Shown here: piece by piece, positions 1 to 8,561 of the stretch
How positions within the stretch are numbered: the stretch's first letter is position 1
Layout: each line of letters begins with the position of its first letter
NCBI GenBank assembly: GCA_902760865.1
Contig: CACWID010000006.1
Coordinates: forward strand, 62,001-126,000
Reading direction: 5' to 3'
DNA length: 64,000 bases
DNA from: an uncultured Bacteroidales bacterium
Lineage (GTDB): Bacteria; Bacteroidota; Bacteroidia; Bacteroidales; Muribaculaceae
Position numbers and translations under genes: made by a program
Notes under the pieces: model-generated
Seen by the model: only the letters and a program-made list of their open reading frames with translations
Database searches by the model: none
What the model was told of the DNA's origin: nothing

Positions 1-1202
1 GGATTGCCGTTCTCGTCAAGATCGACGGCGGTGAGCGTCATGGCGTGGGTCGAACCGCTGTCAAACGTGGCAATGCGCTGGGCCTTGTCCATGGGGAATG
101 TGGTGCCGAACAGGGTGCCATAGTCAAAGTTGTCGAGTGCGAGGTAGCCAGTGTTGCGGTTGAGCTGTTTGCCCACGTCGAAGCTGGCATAGAGCTTGGT
201 GGAATCCTTCAGCGAAGCGATGGCCATGGCGGCGATGTCCTCCATGGGGAGGTTGACGTAGCGCCAGTTGTGGCCGTCGTAGGTGTGGCGGTCATATTCC
301 ACCTCATAGGTCTTGTAGTATTCCCTGCGGGGGTCGTTCATCGCCATGATGAATGTGCCGTTGATGGGACCGCCCACCGTCTCGCGGTAGAATTCCAGCG
401 GGGTGTAGGTGCGTGCGGGGCCTACGGCCTTGCCGTCCTTGTCGCGGAAGGCATAGGTGAACGACTTGATGGGCTCACCCAGGGTGAGGGACAGCATGGA
501 GTAGATGGTGCCCAGCATCTCGGTCTTGCGCTGGTTGATGGACTTTTTGCTCTTCTTGTCGGCAACCATCTGTCGCAGTTCCAGTCCGTATTCACGCAGC
601 TTGGACGAGACGAGTTGGCTCATGCGTGAGGTGCGCTCGGCCGAGAAAGTCTCGGGCTGCGCCTCAACGGGCACAAGGCCATATTTCTCGGCAAGGTCGG
701 CCGCACCACAGAAGGTGCCGCCATCGTTCATCGGATTGCGGAAGAAGAACTGCACGCGCGTGTCGTCAATGGGCTTGTCGGCGCAGTCGATCACGCCCTG
801 CAGCATTAGGTTGGCTTTCTCGAGCTGGTCGTAGAAGAAGAGGTAGTCGTGAGAGAACTCCACGTTGATGGAGTCGCCGTGACGACGCGCGAAGTTGGCG
901 CGCAGCACGTTGAAACTGGAGTACATCCAGCAACGGCCACTCTGCAACTGGTTGTGGATCGATTGCTTGGGCGTCTCGACGCTGAAGTAAGTGTCCGTAA
1001 TCTTGTTGTTGCGGTAGTTTCTGGCAAGGTCGTCGATGGAATTGGTCGCCATGGCGTTGCTAATGGCCTTGTTGGTGGTGGCTGCCGAGGTGGCGACAAT
1101 CTGTCGCATCATGTCGGGGCTGATACCGCCCTGAGAACGGTCTTGAGCTGAGCCGGCAAAGGCGAGGCCTATTGCCAGAGCAAGTGTTGTGAATTTGTTC
1201 AT
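1..1202 (-). CDS. pepC: Bleomycin hydrolase / aminopeptidase C (C1B peptidase), 3' part cut by window edge
   Basis: Papain-fold aminopeptidase of the C1B family, which trims N-terminal residues from peptides. The reading frame stays open from an ATG at 1202 to the left edge (400 codons). The protein begins with a short hydrophobic stretch (MNKFTTLALAIGLAFAGSAQ) that looks like a signal peptide, so it is probably periplasmic or surface-exposed, unlike cytosolic PepC. The catalytic cysteine motif QLQSGRCWMYSS places Cys91 (codon 930-932), and the catalytic histidine is in GSTHAMTLTAVDL (His386). The Asn of the triad lies beyond the edge. It is preceded by a roughly 130-base leader containing a palindromic repeat. 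Family assignment is firm; the secreted location is inferred. Confidence 0.9.
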   Translation of the reverse strand, partial: MNKFTTLALAIGLAFAGSAQDRSQGGISPDMMRQIVATSAATTNKAISNAMATNSIDDLARNYRNNKITDTYFSVETPKQSIHNQLQSGRCWMYSSFNVLRANFARRHGDSINVEFSHDYLFFYDQLEKANLMLQGVIDCADKPIDDTRVQFFFRNPMNDGGTFCGAADLAEKYGLVPVEAQPETFSAERTSRMSQLVSSKLREYGLELRQMVADKKSKKSINQRKTEMLGTIYSMLSLTLGEPIKSFTYAFRDKDGKAVGPARTYTPLEFYRETVGGPINGTFIMAMNDPRREYYKTYEVEYDRHTYDGHNWRYVNLPMEDIAAMAIASLKDSTKLYASFDVGKQLNRNTGYLALDNFDYGTLFGTTFPMDKAQRIATFDSGSTHAMTLTAVDLDENGN

Positions 1203-1224
1203 ATTCAGTCGTGAAAATGGTTTA

Positions 1225-1290
1225 AATAAACTTGGCTGCACCTTTGCCATAAAAATAAACTTTTATGGCATTCGGTTTGCACAAGTTTTT
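1225..1290. repeat. Dispersed palindrome R1, copy 1 (pepC leader)
   Basis: A 66-base nested inverted repeat. The outer arms are AAACTTG (1228-1234) and CAAGTTT (1282-1288). A perfect 10-base inner stem joins TGCCATAAAA (1245-1254) to TTTTATGGCA (1261-1270). The outer 20 bases on each side recur at 54711-54774 with a different inner stem, so this is a dispersed family rather than a chance hairpin. It lies between the pepC promoter and start codon and would fold in the pepC leader RNA. Confidence 0.7.
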
Positions 1291-1337
1291 GCGCGCGGCA
1301 CTTGGCCATTGCGCAGGATTAATAGCTTCTTTGACCA

Positions 1338-1345
1338 CAAAGGTA
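1338..1345 (-). promoter_or_regulatory. Predicted -7 box for pepC (TACCTTTG)
   Basis: Matches the Bacteroidetes -7 consensus TAnnTTTG on the minus strand, with a TTG about 20 bases upstream near 1362. It implies a leader of about 130 bases in front of pepC. Confidence 0.55.
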
Positions 1346-1427
1346 GTGCAAGTCGAGCGCAATGGCAAGAAAAAATAAATTTTCTTGCACTCGCCTTGTT
1401 CCCTTTATCATCGCGTCAAACGAAACG

Positions 1428-1457
1428 GCCGCCAGCGTGGGTCTCCACACTGGCGGC
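1428..1457 (-). terminator. Hairpin after the second ompH gene
   Basis: GCCGCCAG...CTGGCGGC stem extended by GTGG/CCAC, loop GTCT. On the minus strand it is followed by a short T-rich stretch (CGTTTCGTTTG). It lies 38 bases after the last gene of the envelope operon. Confidence 0.6.
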
Positions 1458-1495
1458 AGCCTGTCTCTCAAGCAGCATAAAGCTGATGTCTTGTA

Positions 1496-2008
1496 TTACT
1501 TGATGCCTAACTTGGCTTTCACCTTAGCGCTGACGTCCTCAGCATCGCTGCCGTTATAAATGATGGCACCGGCAGCCTGGTCAAAGATGAAGGTGTATCC
1601 GCCCTCGGCACCGACAGCCTGGATGGCGTTCTGGAGCTTCTGGGTGATGGGAGCCAGGAGGGTATCCTGCTGACGCTGCAGGTCCTGAGCAGCGGTCTGC
1701 TGGAAGTTCTGGATCTTCACGTAGTCGTCCTGCAGTTCCTGCTGATGGCGATCCTTGATAGCCTGGGGAGTGGTGGCATCCTTGTCGGCAGCCTCATAGT
1801 CGGCCATCTTCTTCTGGAAAGCGTCCTGCAAGTTCTTGAACTCGGTCTCATACTTGTCGCTCACCGTCTTGAGGGTGTTCTCGGCCGTGGCCTTCTCGGG
1901 CATGACGTTGAAAATCTCACTGGTGTTGATGTAACCGAATTTCTGAGCCTGTGCGGCAAAGCACATCATAGTAGCCGTAACGGCTAAGAGCATAAATCTT
2001 TTAAACAT
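1496..2008 (-). CDS. OmpH/Skp-family periplasmic chaperone (second copy)
   Basis: 170-residue OmpH/Skp-like protein. The family consists of periplasmic holdases that carry unfolded outer-membrane proteins to the BAM complex. It has a signal peptide ending near AQAQ (residue 22), then the usual start of the mature chain (KFGYINTSEIF), a long charged helical region rich in Q, K and E (about residues 40-125) that would form the coiled-coil tentacles, and a beta-type end (YTFIFDQAAGAIIYNGSDAEDVSAKV). It lies 60 bases after a second ompH-like gene and downstream of bamA, and a hairpin at 1428-1457 closes the unit. The two copies are clearly diverged from each other. Confidence 0.92.
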   Translation of the reverse strand: MFKRFMLLAVTATMMCFAAQAQKFGYINTSEIFNVMPEKATAENTLKTVSDKYETEFKNLQDAFQKKMADYEAADKDATTPQAIKDRHQQELQDDYVKIQNFQQTAAQDLQRQQDTLLAPITQKLQNAIQAVGAEGGYTFIFDQAAGAIIYNGSDAEDVSAKVKAKLGIK

Positions 2009-2068
2009 GTCTAAAAATTGATTATAATATTATAATTGTTCTTTTTCTTAATAAATACTAGAGCCTAA

Positions 2069-2581
2069 TTACTTGTAACCCATCTTTTCGAGCACCTCGT
2101 TGCTCACGTCGATGCGGGGCGAGGCGAAGATGATGCTCTGGCTGCTGGCGCGGTCAAAGATGACCTGGAAGCCACGCTCGTCACACACCTTCTTGCAGGC
2201 GTTGTAGATATCGTCCTGGATGGGCTTGATGAGCGACTGGCGTTTCTTGAACAGCTCGCCCTGGGGGCCAAAGTACTTGTACTGCAGCTGCTGAGCCTCT
2301 TTTTCCTTCTCGGTGATCTCGGCCTCTTTCTTCTTCTTCTGGTCATCGGTCAGGAAGACCATGTCGGCCTGATAGTTCTTGTACATGGTGTCGGCCTCTT
2401 TCTTGAGTTCGTCAACCTCACGTTGCCAGCGCTGCGACACCTGGTTCAACTGTTCGTTAGCCATCTCGTAGGCGGGAATGTTCTTGAGCACATACTCCAT
2501 GTCCACAAGGGCAAACTTCTGCGCTTGGGCGGCCATGAAGCCAGCGACAAGCGCCACGGCGATTAAGACTATACGTTTCAT
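2069..2581 (-). CDS. OmpH/Skp-family periplasmic chaperone (first copy)
   Basis: 170 residues with a signal peptide (MKRIVLIAVALVAGFMAAQAQ), followed by KFALVDMEYVLKNIPAY, the characteristic N-terminal strand and helix of OmpH. A strongly charged helical segment follows (KKKKEAEITEKEKEAQQ near residues 82-98), and a C-terminal strand pair (FQVIFDRASSQSIIFAS). It is predicted to chaperone outer-membrane proteins to BamA, whose gene lies 112 bases upstream in the same orientation. Tandem ompH genes behind bamA are a known Bacteroidales arrangement. The protein is more charged than its downstream paralogue. Confidence 0.92.
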   Translation of the reverse strand: MKRIVLIAVALVAGFMAAQAQKFALVDMEYVLKNIPAYEMANEQLNQVSQRWQREVDELKKEADTMYKNYQADMVFLTDDQKKKKEAEITEKEKEAQQLQYKYFGPQGELFKKRQSLIKPIQDDIYNACKKVCDERGFQVIFDRASSQSIIFASPRIDVSNEVLEKMGYK

Positions 2582-2693
2582 ATCTTTCTTTTTATATTAT
2601 ATTATGTTGTTTGAAAATTCGACTTTTAGACTGCAGTAGCTGCAATTCGTTTATTTGGTCTGTTAAAAAATATCCTTAACAATGTTAATCCGA

Positions 2694-5339
2694 TTAGAAC
2701 TCCTGGCCCAGTACGAAGTGGAAGTTGCTGCCTCCCTTCTGGCCAAACACTTTGTCAAAGCCATAGCCCCAGTCGATACCCATCATACCGATCATCGGCA
2801 GGAAGATGCGTGCACCCACACCGGCCGATCGCTTGATGTTGAACGGGTTGAAGTCCTTTACACTGGTCCACGCGTTACCACCCTCGACAAACACGAGCGG
2901 ATAGATGGTCGCACTCTGCGAGAGCATGAGCGGGAAGTGCAGTTCGATGGCAAAGCGGTCATAGGCGTAGCCCTCGCTGCCGTAGGGGGTGAACGCACCG
3001 TTCTCATAACCACGCAGGGCGATGGTCTCGGTAGCATAGGTATAGGAGCCCGACATACCGTCACCACCCACATAGAAGGTCTCGAACGGCGACTTGAGCC
3101 ACTTGTTCCAGCTGCCCAGCAGACCGATGTCGGCACGTGTCATCAGCACCAGCGTCCAGCGACCATCGGGATCGGTAAGGGGCGTGAAGGTCTTGGCCTG
3201 GAACTTGAGTTTCCAGTACTCGATCCATCGGTAGAGGTCCTTCTTGGACTGCTCGGTGTTGCTCTCACTCAAGGCTTTCCAGTCCTTCTTGCCAAACAGG
3301 CTGGCGGGTGGAGTGGCGTTGAACGACAAGGTGAAGGTGCTACCCTTGCGGGTATAGAGCGGGTTGTCGATACTGCTGCGCGACAGGGTCAAGCCCAGCA
3401 CAAACGAGTTGGACACACCATTTTTCATATAATAGAGGTACTCCCAGTTCTTGAGGCTGTACCACTGGTAACTCAGGCTGGCCATGAAGGTGAAGTAGTC
3501 ATCGGGCCACTTCAGGCGCTTACCAAAGCCCACGGTCATACCAGCCATCTGGAGGTACTTGTTGGGGTCGTAGGCGTTCTCGTAGTAGTTATAACCGCTG
3601 TAGCCGTTATAACCCATGCCTGGATACAAGCCGCTGTAGTTATACATCATGTTGTACATCGCATTCTGGTACAACTGGCTATAATAGGACGAGTTGATAC
3701 CCGTCTGGCGGCTGTAGAATGCCGATACCGACAGCGAGTTGGGACGCTTGCCGCCAAACCATGGGTCAAGGAACGAGACGCTGTAGGCCTGGTAGTACTT
3801 GGCGTTGGTCTGGGCGCTGATGGTGAACGTCTGGCCCTCGCCCTGTGGGATGAGGCCCTTGTAGGACGACGGATGCAGCAGGTTCTGCATCGAGAAGTTG
3901 GTGAACTTGAGCGACGCCTTGAGGATGACACCCGTCTGGCCCCAACCGGCGCTCAGCTCAACTTGGTCGTTGGCCTTGCTCTCGAGGTTGAGGATGATGT
4001 CCACAGTACCGTTGTCCTCGTTGGGTTCGGGGCGGATGTCCATCTTCTCGGGGTCGAAGTGGCCGGTCTGGGCAATCTCGCGGGCCGAACGCATCAGGTC
4101 CTCCTTGGAGAACAGGTCGCCGGGGCGCACGCGCAGCTCGCGGCGCACGACCTTCTCATACAGGCGATCGTTACCGTTGATGACCACCTTGTTGATGCGT
4201 GCCTGCTTGCCCTCGAACATGCGCATCTCCAGGTCGATGCTGTCGCCCTCGATCTTGGTCTCGATGGGGATGAGGCGATAGAAGAGGTAACCGTTGTTGA
4301 GGTAGAGGTTGGACACGGCGTCATCGTCCTCCTGGGTACGCTTGTTGAGCAGTTTCTGGTTATAGACATCGCCCTTCTTGATACCCAGAATCTCGTTCAG
4401 GATGACCGACGGATAGACCGTGTTGCCCACCCAAGTGATGTCCGAGATATAGTACTTCTTGCCCTCGTCCACCTTGAGGTAAACGTCAACGCTCTTTTCG
4501 TCATAGGGGACCACGCTGTCGCTCAGGATGACGGCGTCGCGGTAGCCCTTCTCGTTATACTTGTCGATGATGAGCTGCTTGTCGGCCTCATAATCGCTCT
4601 TGACGAACTTCTTCTGCGAGAAGATCTTCCAGATGTCCTTCTTCTCGTTGGTCTTCTTCATGGTGCGCTTAATCTTGCGGTCGCTCAGCACCCCGTTGCC
4701 GTCGATGTAGATCTTGTGTACCTTGATTTTCTCGTGCTTATCGACATTGATATTGACGATGACCTCGTTCTGCTTGCTCAGGTCGGGCACAGAAACGACC
4801 TCGCAGGTCGCCTGGCCGAAGCCCTTGTTGGCATAGTATTTCTCGACGATGAGCTTGATGCGGTCGGCGATATTGGGAGTCATCTGGCTACCCGGCTGGA
4901 AACTCAACCGCTCGATGAGGTCCTTCTTCTCGCTGCCCTTCATGCCGTTATAGTTCACCTGTGACACACGGGGTTGCTGGCGCAGGTTGAACACGAGCCA
5001 TGCCTGGTCCTGGTAGATTTTCTCGACCTGGATCTGCACCTTGGAGAACAGTCCCTGTCGCCAGAACCGCTTGGCTGCCGCCTTGATGTCATCGCCAGGG
5101 ATGTCCACGCGCTGTCCCACGGCCAGTCCCGAATAGCCGATGATGATGGTCTCGTCATAGTTATCAACACCCTCGACACGGATTCCGGCAATCTCATACT
5201 GTGTGGGCGATGCCGTGAAGATGATTTTGGGATTATAGATGGTATCGTTGGACGTGTAGGTGCCCTGGGCATGCATCGACGCCTGTGACATCGATGCCAT
5301 GGCCAGAAGGGCCAACAACGTATGCTTGATGCTCTTCAT
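2694..5339 (-). CDS. bamA: Outer membrane protein assembly factor BamA
   Basis: Omp85-family insertase that folds beta-barrel proteins into the outer membrane. The start at 5339 gives MKSIKHTLLALLAMASMSQA, a clean signal peptide, 7 bases after the uppS stop. An upstream ATG at 5357 would overlap uppS by 11 bases and is the alternative. The N-terminal half carries POTRA domains (for example IAGIRVEGVDNYDE, KVHKIYIDGNGVLSDRKI, ITWVGNTVYPSVILNEILG, INKVVINGNDRLYEKVVRREL). The C-terminal half is the barrel, ending in the outer-membrane signature HFVLGQEF with a terminal Phe. The length (about 880 residues) is normal for Bacteroidales. Confidence 0.95.
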   Translation of the reverse strand: MKSIKHTLLALLAMASMSQASMHAQGTYTSNDTIYNPKIIFTASPTQYEIAGIRVEGVDNYDETIIIGYSGLAVGQRVDIPGDDIKAAAKRFWRQGLFSKVQIQVEKIYQDQAWLVFNLRQQPRVSQVNYNGMKGSEKKDLIERLSFQPGSQMTPNIADRIKLIVEKYYANKGFGQATCEVVSVPDLSKQNEVIVNINVDKHEKIKVHKIYIDGNGVLSDRKIKRTMKKTNEKKDIWKIFSQKKFVKSDYEADKQLIIDKYNEKGYRDAVILSDSVVPYDEKSVDVYLKVDEGKKYYISDITWVGNTVYPSVILNEILGIKKGDVYNQKLLNKRTQEDDDAVSNLYLNNGYLFYRLIPIETKIEGDSIDLEMRMFEGKQARINKVVINGNDRLYEKVVRRELRVRPGDLFSKEDLMRSAREIAQTGHFDPEKMDIRPEPNEDNGTVDIILNLESKANDQVELSAGWGQTGVILKASLKFTNFSMQNLLHPSSYKGLIPQGEGQTFTISAQTNAKYYQAYSVSFLDPWFGGKRPNSLSVSAFYSRQTGINSSYYSQLYQNAMYNMMYNYSGLYPGMGYNGYSGYNYYENAYDPNKYLQMAGMTVGFGKRLKWPDDYFTFMASLSYQWYSLKNWEYLYYMKNGVSNSFVLGLTLSRSSIDNPLYTRKGSTFTLSFNATPPASLFGKKDWKALSESNTEQSKKDLYRWIEYWKLKFQAKTFTPLTDPDGRWTLVLMTRADIGLLGSWNKWLKSPFETFYVGGDGMSGSYTYATETIALRGYENGAFTPYGSEGYAYDRFAIELHFPLMLSQSATIYPLVFVEGGNAWTSVKDFNPFNIKRSAGVGARIFLPMIGMMGIDWGYGFDKVFGQKGGSNFHFVLGQEF

Positions 5340-5346
5340 TGACAAA

Positions 5347-6114
5347 TTACTCTTCATTATCTTGGTTTACCTGTTCGCTCGTCTTACCGTAGCGTCGCTC
5401 GCGCGCCTGGAAGTCGGCAATCGCTTCGACGAAGTCTTCCTTGGTAAAATCGGGCCAATATTTGGTGGTGAAGTAAAGCTCGCTATAGGCAATCTGCCAC
5501 AACAGATAATTGCTCACACGCAGGTCACCGCCGGTGCGGATGAGCAGGTCAGGGTCGGGCATGTCGCGTGTGGCCAGGTGGGCCGACAGCATCTCGTCGT
5601 CGATGTCATCGGGATTCAACGTTCCGCTGGCGGCATCACGCGCCATCTGGCGGCAAGCCTCGACAATCTCCCATCGCGACGAGTAACTCAGGGCCAGGCA
5701 CAGCACCAGTCCGGTGCAGTGTCCCGTGTCCTGCATGCACTTGCGCAGGCGGTTGGCGGCAAACTCGGGCATGCGCCCCATGTCGCCGATGGTGGTCAGG
5801 CGCACGTTGTTCTTGATCAGGTCGGGCGTCTGCTGCTCGATGCTCACCACGATGAGGTTCATCAGGGCATCCACCTCGTCCTGGGGGCGGTTCCAGTTCT
5901 CGGTCGAGAAGGTGTAAAGGGTCAGGTATTTCACACCCACCTCGCTGGCAATCTCGGTGGCTTGTCTCACCGTTGCCACACCGTTCTCGTGGCCGAAGCT
6001 GCGCTCCTGGCCGTGCTGCTTGGCCCACCGTCCGTTGCCGTCCATGATGATGGCCACGTGGCTCGGGATGCGCGTGGGGTCAAGTTGCTTTATTTTCTCG
6101 CTGAGGGAAGACAT
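5347..6114 (-). CDS. uppS: Isoprenyl transferase (undecaprenyl diphosphate synthase)
   Basis: 255-residue cis-prenyltransferase that makes the C55 lipid carrier used for peptidoglycan and surface polysaccharides. The catalytic Asp is Asp25 in [14 protein letters not shown]. Other conserved blocks are [19 protein letters not shown] and the C-terminal diphosphate/dimer motif [20 protein letters not shown]. No signal peptide; a cytosolic face enzyme. It starts 17 bases after the DUF6089 gene, and its stop lies within a few bases of the bamA start, so the two are probably translationally linked. The uppS-bamA-ompH order is typical of Bacteroidetes. Confidence 0.96.
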   Translation of the reverse strand: MSSLSEKIKQLDPTRIPSHVAIIMDGNGRWAKQHGQERSFGHENGVATVRQATEIASEVGVKYLTLYTFSTENWNRPQDEVDALMNLIVVSIEQQTPDLIKNNVRLTTIGDMGRMPEFAANRLRKCMQDTGHCTGLVLCLALSYSSRWEIVEACRQMARDAASGTLNPDDIDDEMLSAHLATRDMPDPDLLIRTGGDLRVSNYLLWQIAYSELYFTTKYWPDFTKEDFVEAIADFQARERRYGKTSEQVNQDNEE

Positions 6115-6131
6115 ACTACTCTCTGTGTTGA

Positions 6132-6803
6132 TTATTCAATATAGTTACACTTGATGCAGCGCTTGCCGAACTCGTAGGTCACCGAGAACGTGGCAAACGA
6201 GTACCAGTCGGTGTTCTTGGCAAACGAGTGCTTGATGCCGAACAGGTCGCTCAGGCCGTCGATGCGGTCGCTGAACTCCTTGCGCATCGTGAATTCAAAG
6301 CCCAGGTTCAGCCTGTCCTTGTACTTGTATTTCACGCCGATGCCGATGGGGATGGTGAACGATGCCTGGTTGGCACCGTTACACATGGCGAACACGAAGC
6401 CCACGCCGGCCACCATGTAGGGGGAGATGGGTTTGAGCTTCTTGTAGGCCGGTCCACGGCCATAGTTCAGGAAGTTGAACTCGGCAGTCAGTCCCAGGTC
6501 GACGAGATGGGAGGAGAACTTGTAGTTGGCCCCTTCGGGGTACCACGACTCGTCCTTCTCGCTGTCGCCGCGGATGTTGGCATAGTTCAGGTTGGCCTTG
6601 AAAGCCCAGCGGCTGTTGTGTACATAACGGAACGTGCCGCCAACGGTAAAGCTCGGGTGCTTGAACAGGATGCCGTTGTTGGCCTCTCCCAAGTAGCCGG
6701 TCATGCCCAGAAACGGACCGACCTCATACTTGTACTGCTGCGCCGCCATGGGCAGCACGGCGAGCGAGAGAAGAAGCGATATGAACAAGAATTTCTTCAT
6801 CAA
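6132..6803 (-). CDS. DUF6089-type outer-membrane beta-barrel protein
   Basis: 223 residues with a signal peptide ([22 protein letters not shown]), then alternating strands of an eight-stranded-barrel type ([82 protein letters not shown]). This resembles the DUF6089 family, whose members sit upstream of uppS and bamA in many Bacteroidales. The biochemical role is unknown. It starts 3 bases after the preceding lipoprotein gene, so it is co-transcribed with the envelope-assembly genes. The family name is from memory of context and composition; the barrel and signal peptide are visible directly. Confidence 0.8.
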   Translation of the reverse strand: MMKKFLFISLLLSLAVLPMAAQQYKYEVGPFLGMTGYLGEANNGILFKHPSFTVGGTFRYVHNSRWAFKANLNYANIRGDSEKDESWYPEGANYKFSSHLVDLGLTAEFNFLNYGRGPAYKKLKPISPYMVAGVGFVFAMCNGANQASFTIPIGIGVKYKYKDRLNLGFEFTMRKEFSDRIDGLSDLFGIKHSFAKNTDWYSFATFSVTYEFGKRCIKCNYIE

Positions 6804-6806
6804 GGC

Positions 6807-8303
6807 TTAATAAACTGGATAATTCGTCATGCGGATGTACACGCCGCGCCACACGTTGGGCAACAGCTCATCCTGGTCGTTGTAGCCACCGAAGATGTAG
6901 AAGAACGGGCAATCCCAGGTGGCCACGGGCGACTTGATGTTGCGGGGCGCACCGGGAGCCACCGCAGCGGTCAAGGTCTCATGGGCGACGAATGCCTGGG
7001 CACCGTAGAACTTGGGCATGTGGGCCGGCTGACAGATGGTCGAGTCGCCGACAGTCCATGTCACGCCTTGGGTGGTGGACAGGTAGATCGAACTGTTGAG
7101 GCTGCCGTCAGAGAGCCTGCCGCCCATGAGATAGTAGGTCGGCTGGAGGCCGTAGCGGCGGGTGCCGGCCACTTGCTTGTAAGAATAGTAGGCAAACAGG
7201 GTGGCGTCGGCCAGTTCGGGCAGCAGGGTGCTGTGGATGCTGTTGATCTTGCCCCAGCGGCGGCCGTCATAGCCCCACACGTCATGCAACACATTATCCT
7301 GGCTGTCAACACCGCCGACGATGAGGGCCTGGGGTGCAATGGTCCACTTGTTGTCGGCAATCACCATGTCAGAGGCGTGGGCGATGGGGAAGCCCTCCTC
7401 TACCGCCGTGGCGGTGAAGTCGGCAGGACGCGGGTACTCGTCGTGGTAGTAGCCGTCGTCGTCGCCCAGCACGCCCAGCACGCGGTCCTCATAGGCACCC
7501 AGCAGGCTGTGCCAGACCACGCCACAGGAGGTCCACTCAATGCCGTTTTCCGAGGCATAGAGGACGCCATCGTCATCCAGCATGTAGAACGACCCGGTCG
7601 TCGCTACCAGCGACTCGACCTGCGGTACAAAGGGCAGGTCCACCAGCTGGCTCGTCCAGGTGCCCTGGTTGGGAGAGTCGGCAATCATCAGCTTGCACGT
7701 GGTGCCGTCATAGGCCATGATGCAGTATTGGTCACCCATCTTCACGGCCTTATAGCCCTTGAGCCCGTTCTGATAGCCGGGCAGGTCGCGGCGCCACGAC
7801 TGCGGAATCACCAGCGAGTCGGGGTTCACCTTGTGGACGAGGACCTTCACCTCATAGTCCTTGACCTGCGACTTGTCAGAGCTGGTAACGGTGAGCATCG
7901 TCTTTCCGGTGAAGTCCAGGCTCTTGGTCATCGAGGTGGTGTAGTTGATGGTGGTGTCGGCCTGCTTGGTGGCATCGGTAATCTTGAACACAGCCGAGCT
8001 GACCGTATTGAGGAAGTCAACGGTCACCTTCAGCGCTGAGATGTCGGTGCCCTTGGGCAGTGAGTCGGCATTATATATCAGTCCCCGGTCAAAGTCCACA
8101 GTGAAGTGTACCGAGTCCAGGTTGGACAGCACTTTGGCATCAGCCTGCAGCGCAAACCCCGTGACCAGAGTCGTCTGGGTGCTCGAGCTGTAGGAATAAG
8201 AATCGTCATTATCCTTGTCCTTATTGCAGGAAGTGAACGACGCCAATGACGAGAGCAGCACGGCAATCGTCGTCAGCAGATATAACGGTGATCTGTTTGT
8301 CAT
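6807..8303 (-). CDS. DUF6242-like lipoprotein with predicted beta-propeller
   Basis: 498 residues from the ATG at 8303; the frame extends further upstream, but this start yields a lipoprotein signal (LLSSLASFTSC) and lies just after a good promoter. Residues 25-140 look like an Ig-like domain (VTGFALQADAKVLSNLDSVHFTVDFDRG). From about 180 onward come repeated W/G-rich blades (GTWTSQLVDLPFVPQVESL, DGRRWGKINSIHSTLLPELADATLFAY, TWTVGDSTICQPAHMP, WDCPFFYIFGGYNDQDELLPNVWRGVYI), similar to kelch or BNR propellers. It is the first gene of the envelope operon, 3 bases ahead of the DUF6089 gene. Function unknown; an outer-membrane assembly or surface role is inferred from context. Confidence 0.75.
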   Translation of the reverse strand: MTNRSPLYLLTTIAVLLSSLASFTSCNKDKDNDDSYSYSSSTQTTLVTGFALQADAKVLSNLDSVHFTVDFDRGLIYNADSLPKGTDISALKVTVDFLNTVSSAVFKITDATKQADTTINYTTSMTKSLDFTGKTMLTVTSSDKSQVKDYEVKVLVHKVNPDSLVIPQSWRRDLPGYQNGLKGYKAVKMGDQYCIMAYDGTTCKLMIADSPNQGTWTSQLVDLPFVPQVESLVATTGSFYMLDDDGVLYASENGIEWTSCGVVWHSLLGAYEDRVLGVLGDDDGYYHDEYPRPADFTATAVEEGFPIAHASDMVIADNKWTIAPQALIVGGVDSQDNVLHDVWGYDGRRWGKINSIHSTLLPELADATLFAYYSYKQVAGTRRYGLQPTYYLMGGRLSDGSLNSSIYLSTTQGVTWTVGDSTICQPAHMPKFYGAQAFVAHETLTAAVAPGAPRNIKSPVATWDCPFFYIFGGYNDQDELLPNVWRGVYIRMTNYPVY

Positions 8304-8339
8304 TATCGTTTTATCAATCTTTCGCTTTATTACAAACGG

Positions 8340-8347
8340 CAAAATTA
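8340..8347 (-). promoter_or_regulatory. Predicted -7 box of the envelope operon (TAATTTTG)
   Basis: Fits TAnnTTTG and lies 37 bases before the ATG at 8303. It would drive the six-gene unit down to 1496. Confidence 0.6.
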
Positions 8348-8561
8348 CAAAAAAATTCCGTCCCACGCCGTTTTTTGCTTTTAATAATGTAGGGGACCGC
8401 CATTTTTCGGGGCGTAAAGATACTACAACACCGCCATACGGGCAGTACCCGTTAAAGATAATAAACGGATTTCGGTGCTTTTTACACCTTTTTAACGGAA
8501 CAAATACCACCGCACCGACTATTCTGCAGCCAGTTTGCCCTCACGCAAAGACGCGAAGTTT

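Noticed and set aside
2682-4964. A 760-codon open frame on the plus strand opposite bamA, and similar long antisense frames opposite ribD, murF-alr, porE-like and cydA
   Set aside because: They mirror the codon pattern of the GC-rich genes on the other strand, have low-complexity composition and no start context or domain; the opposite strand holds clear conserved proteins.
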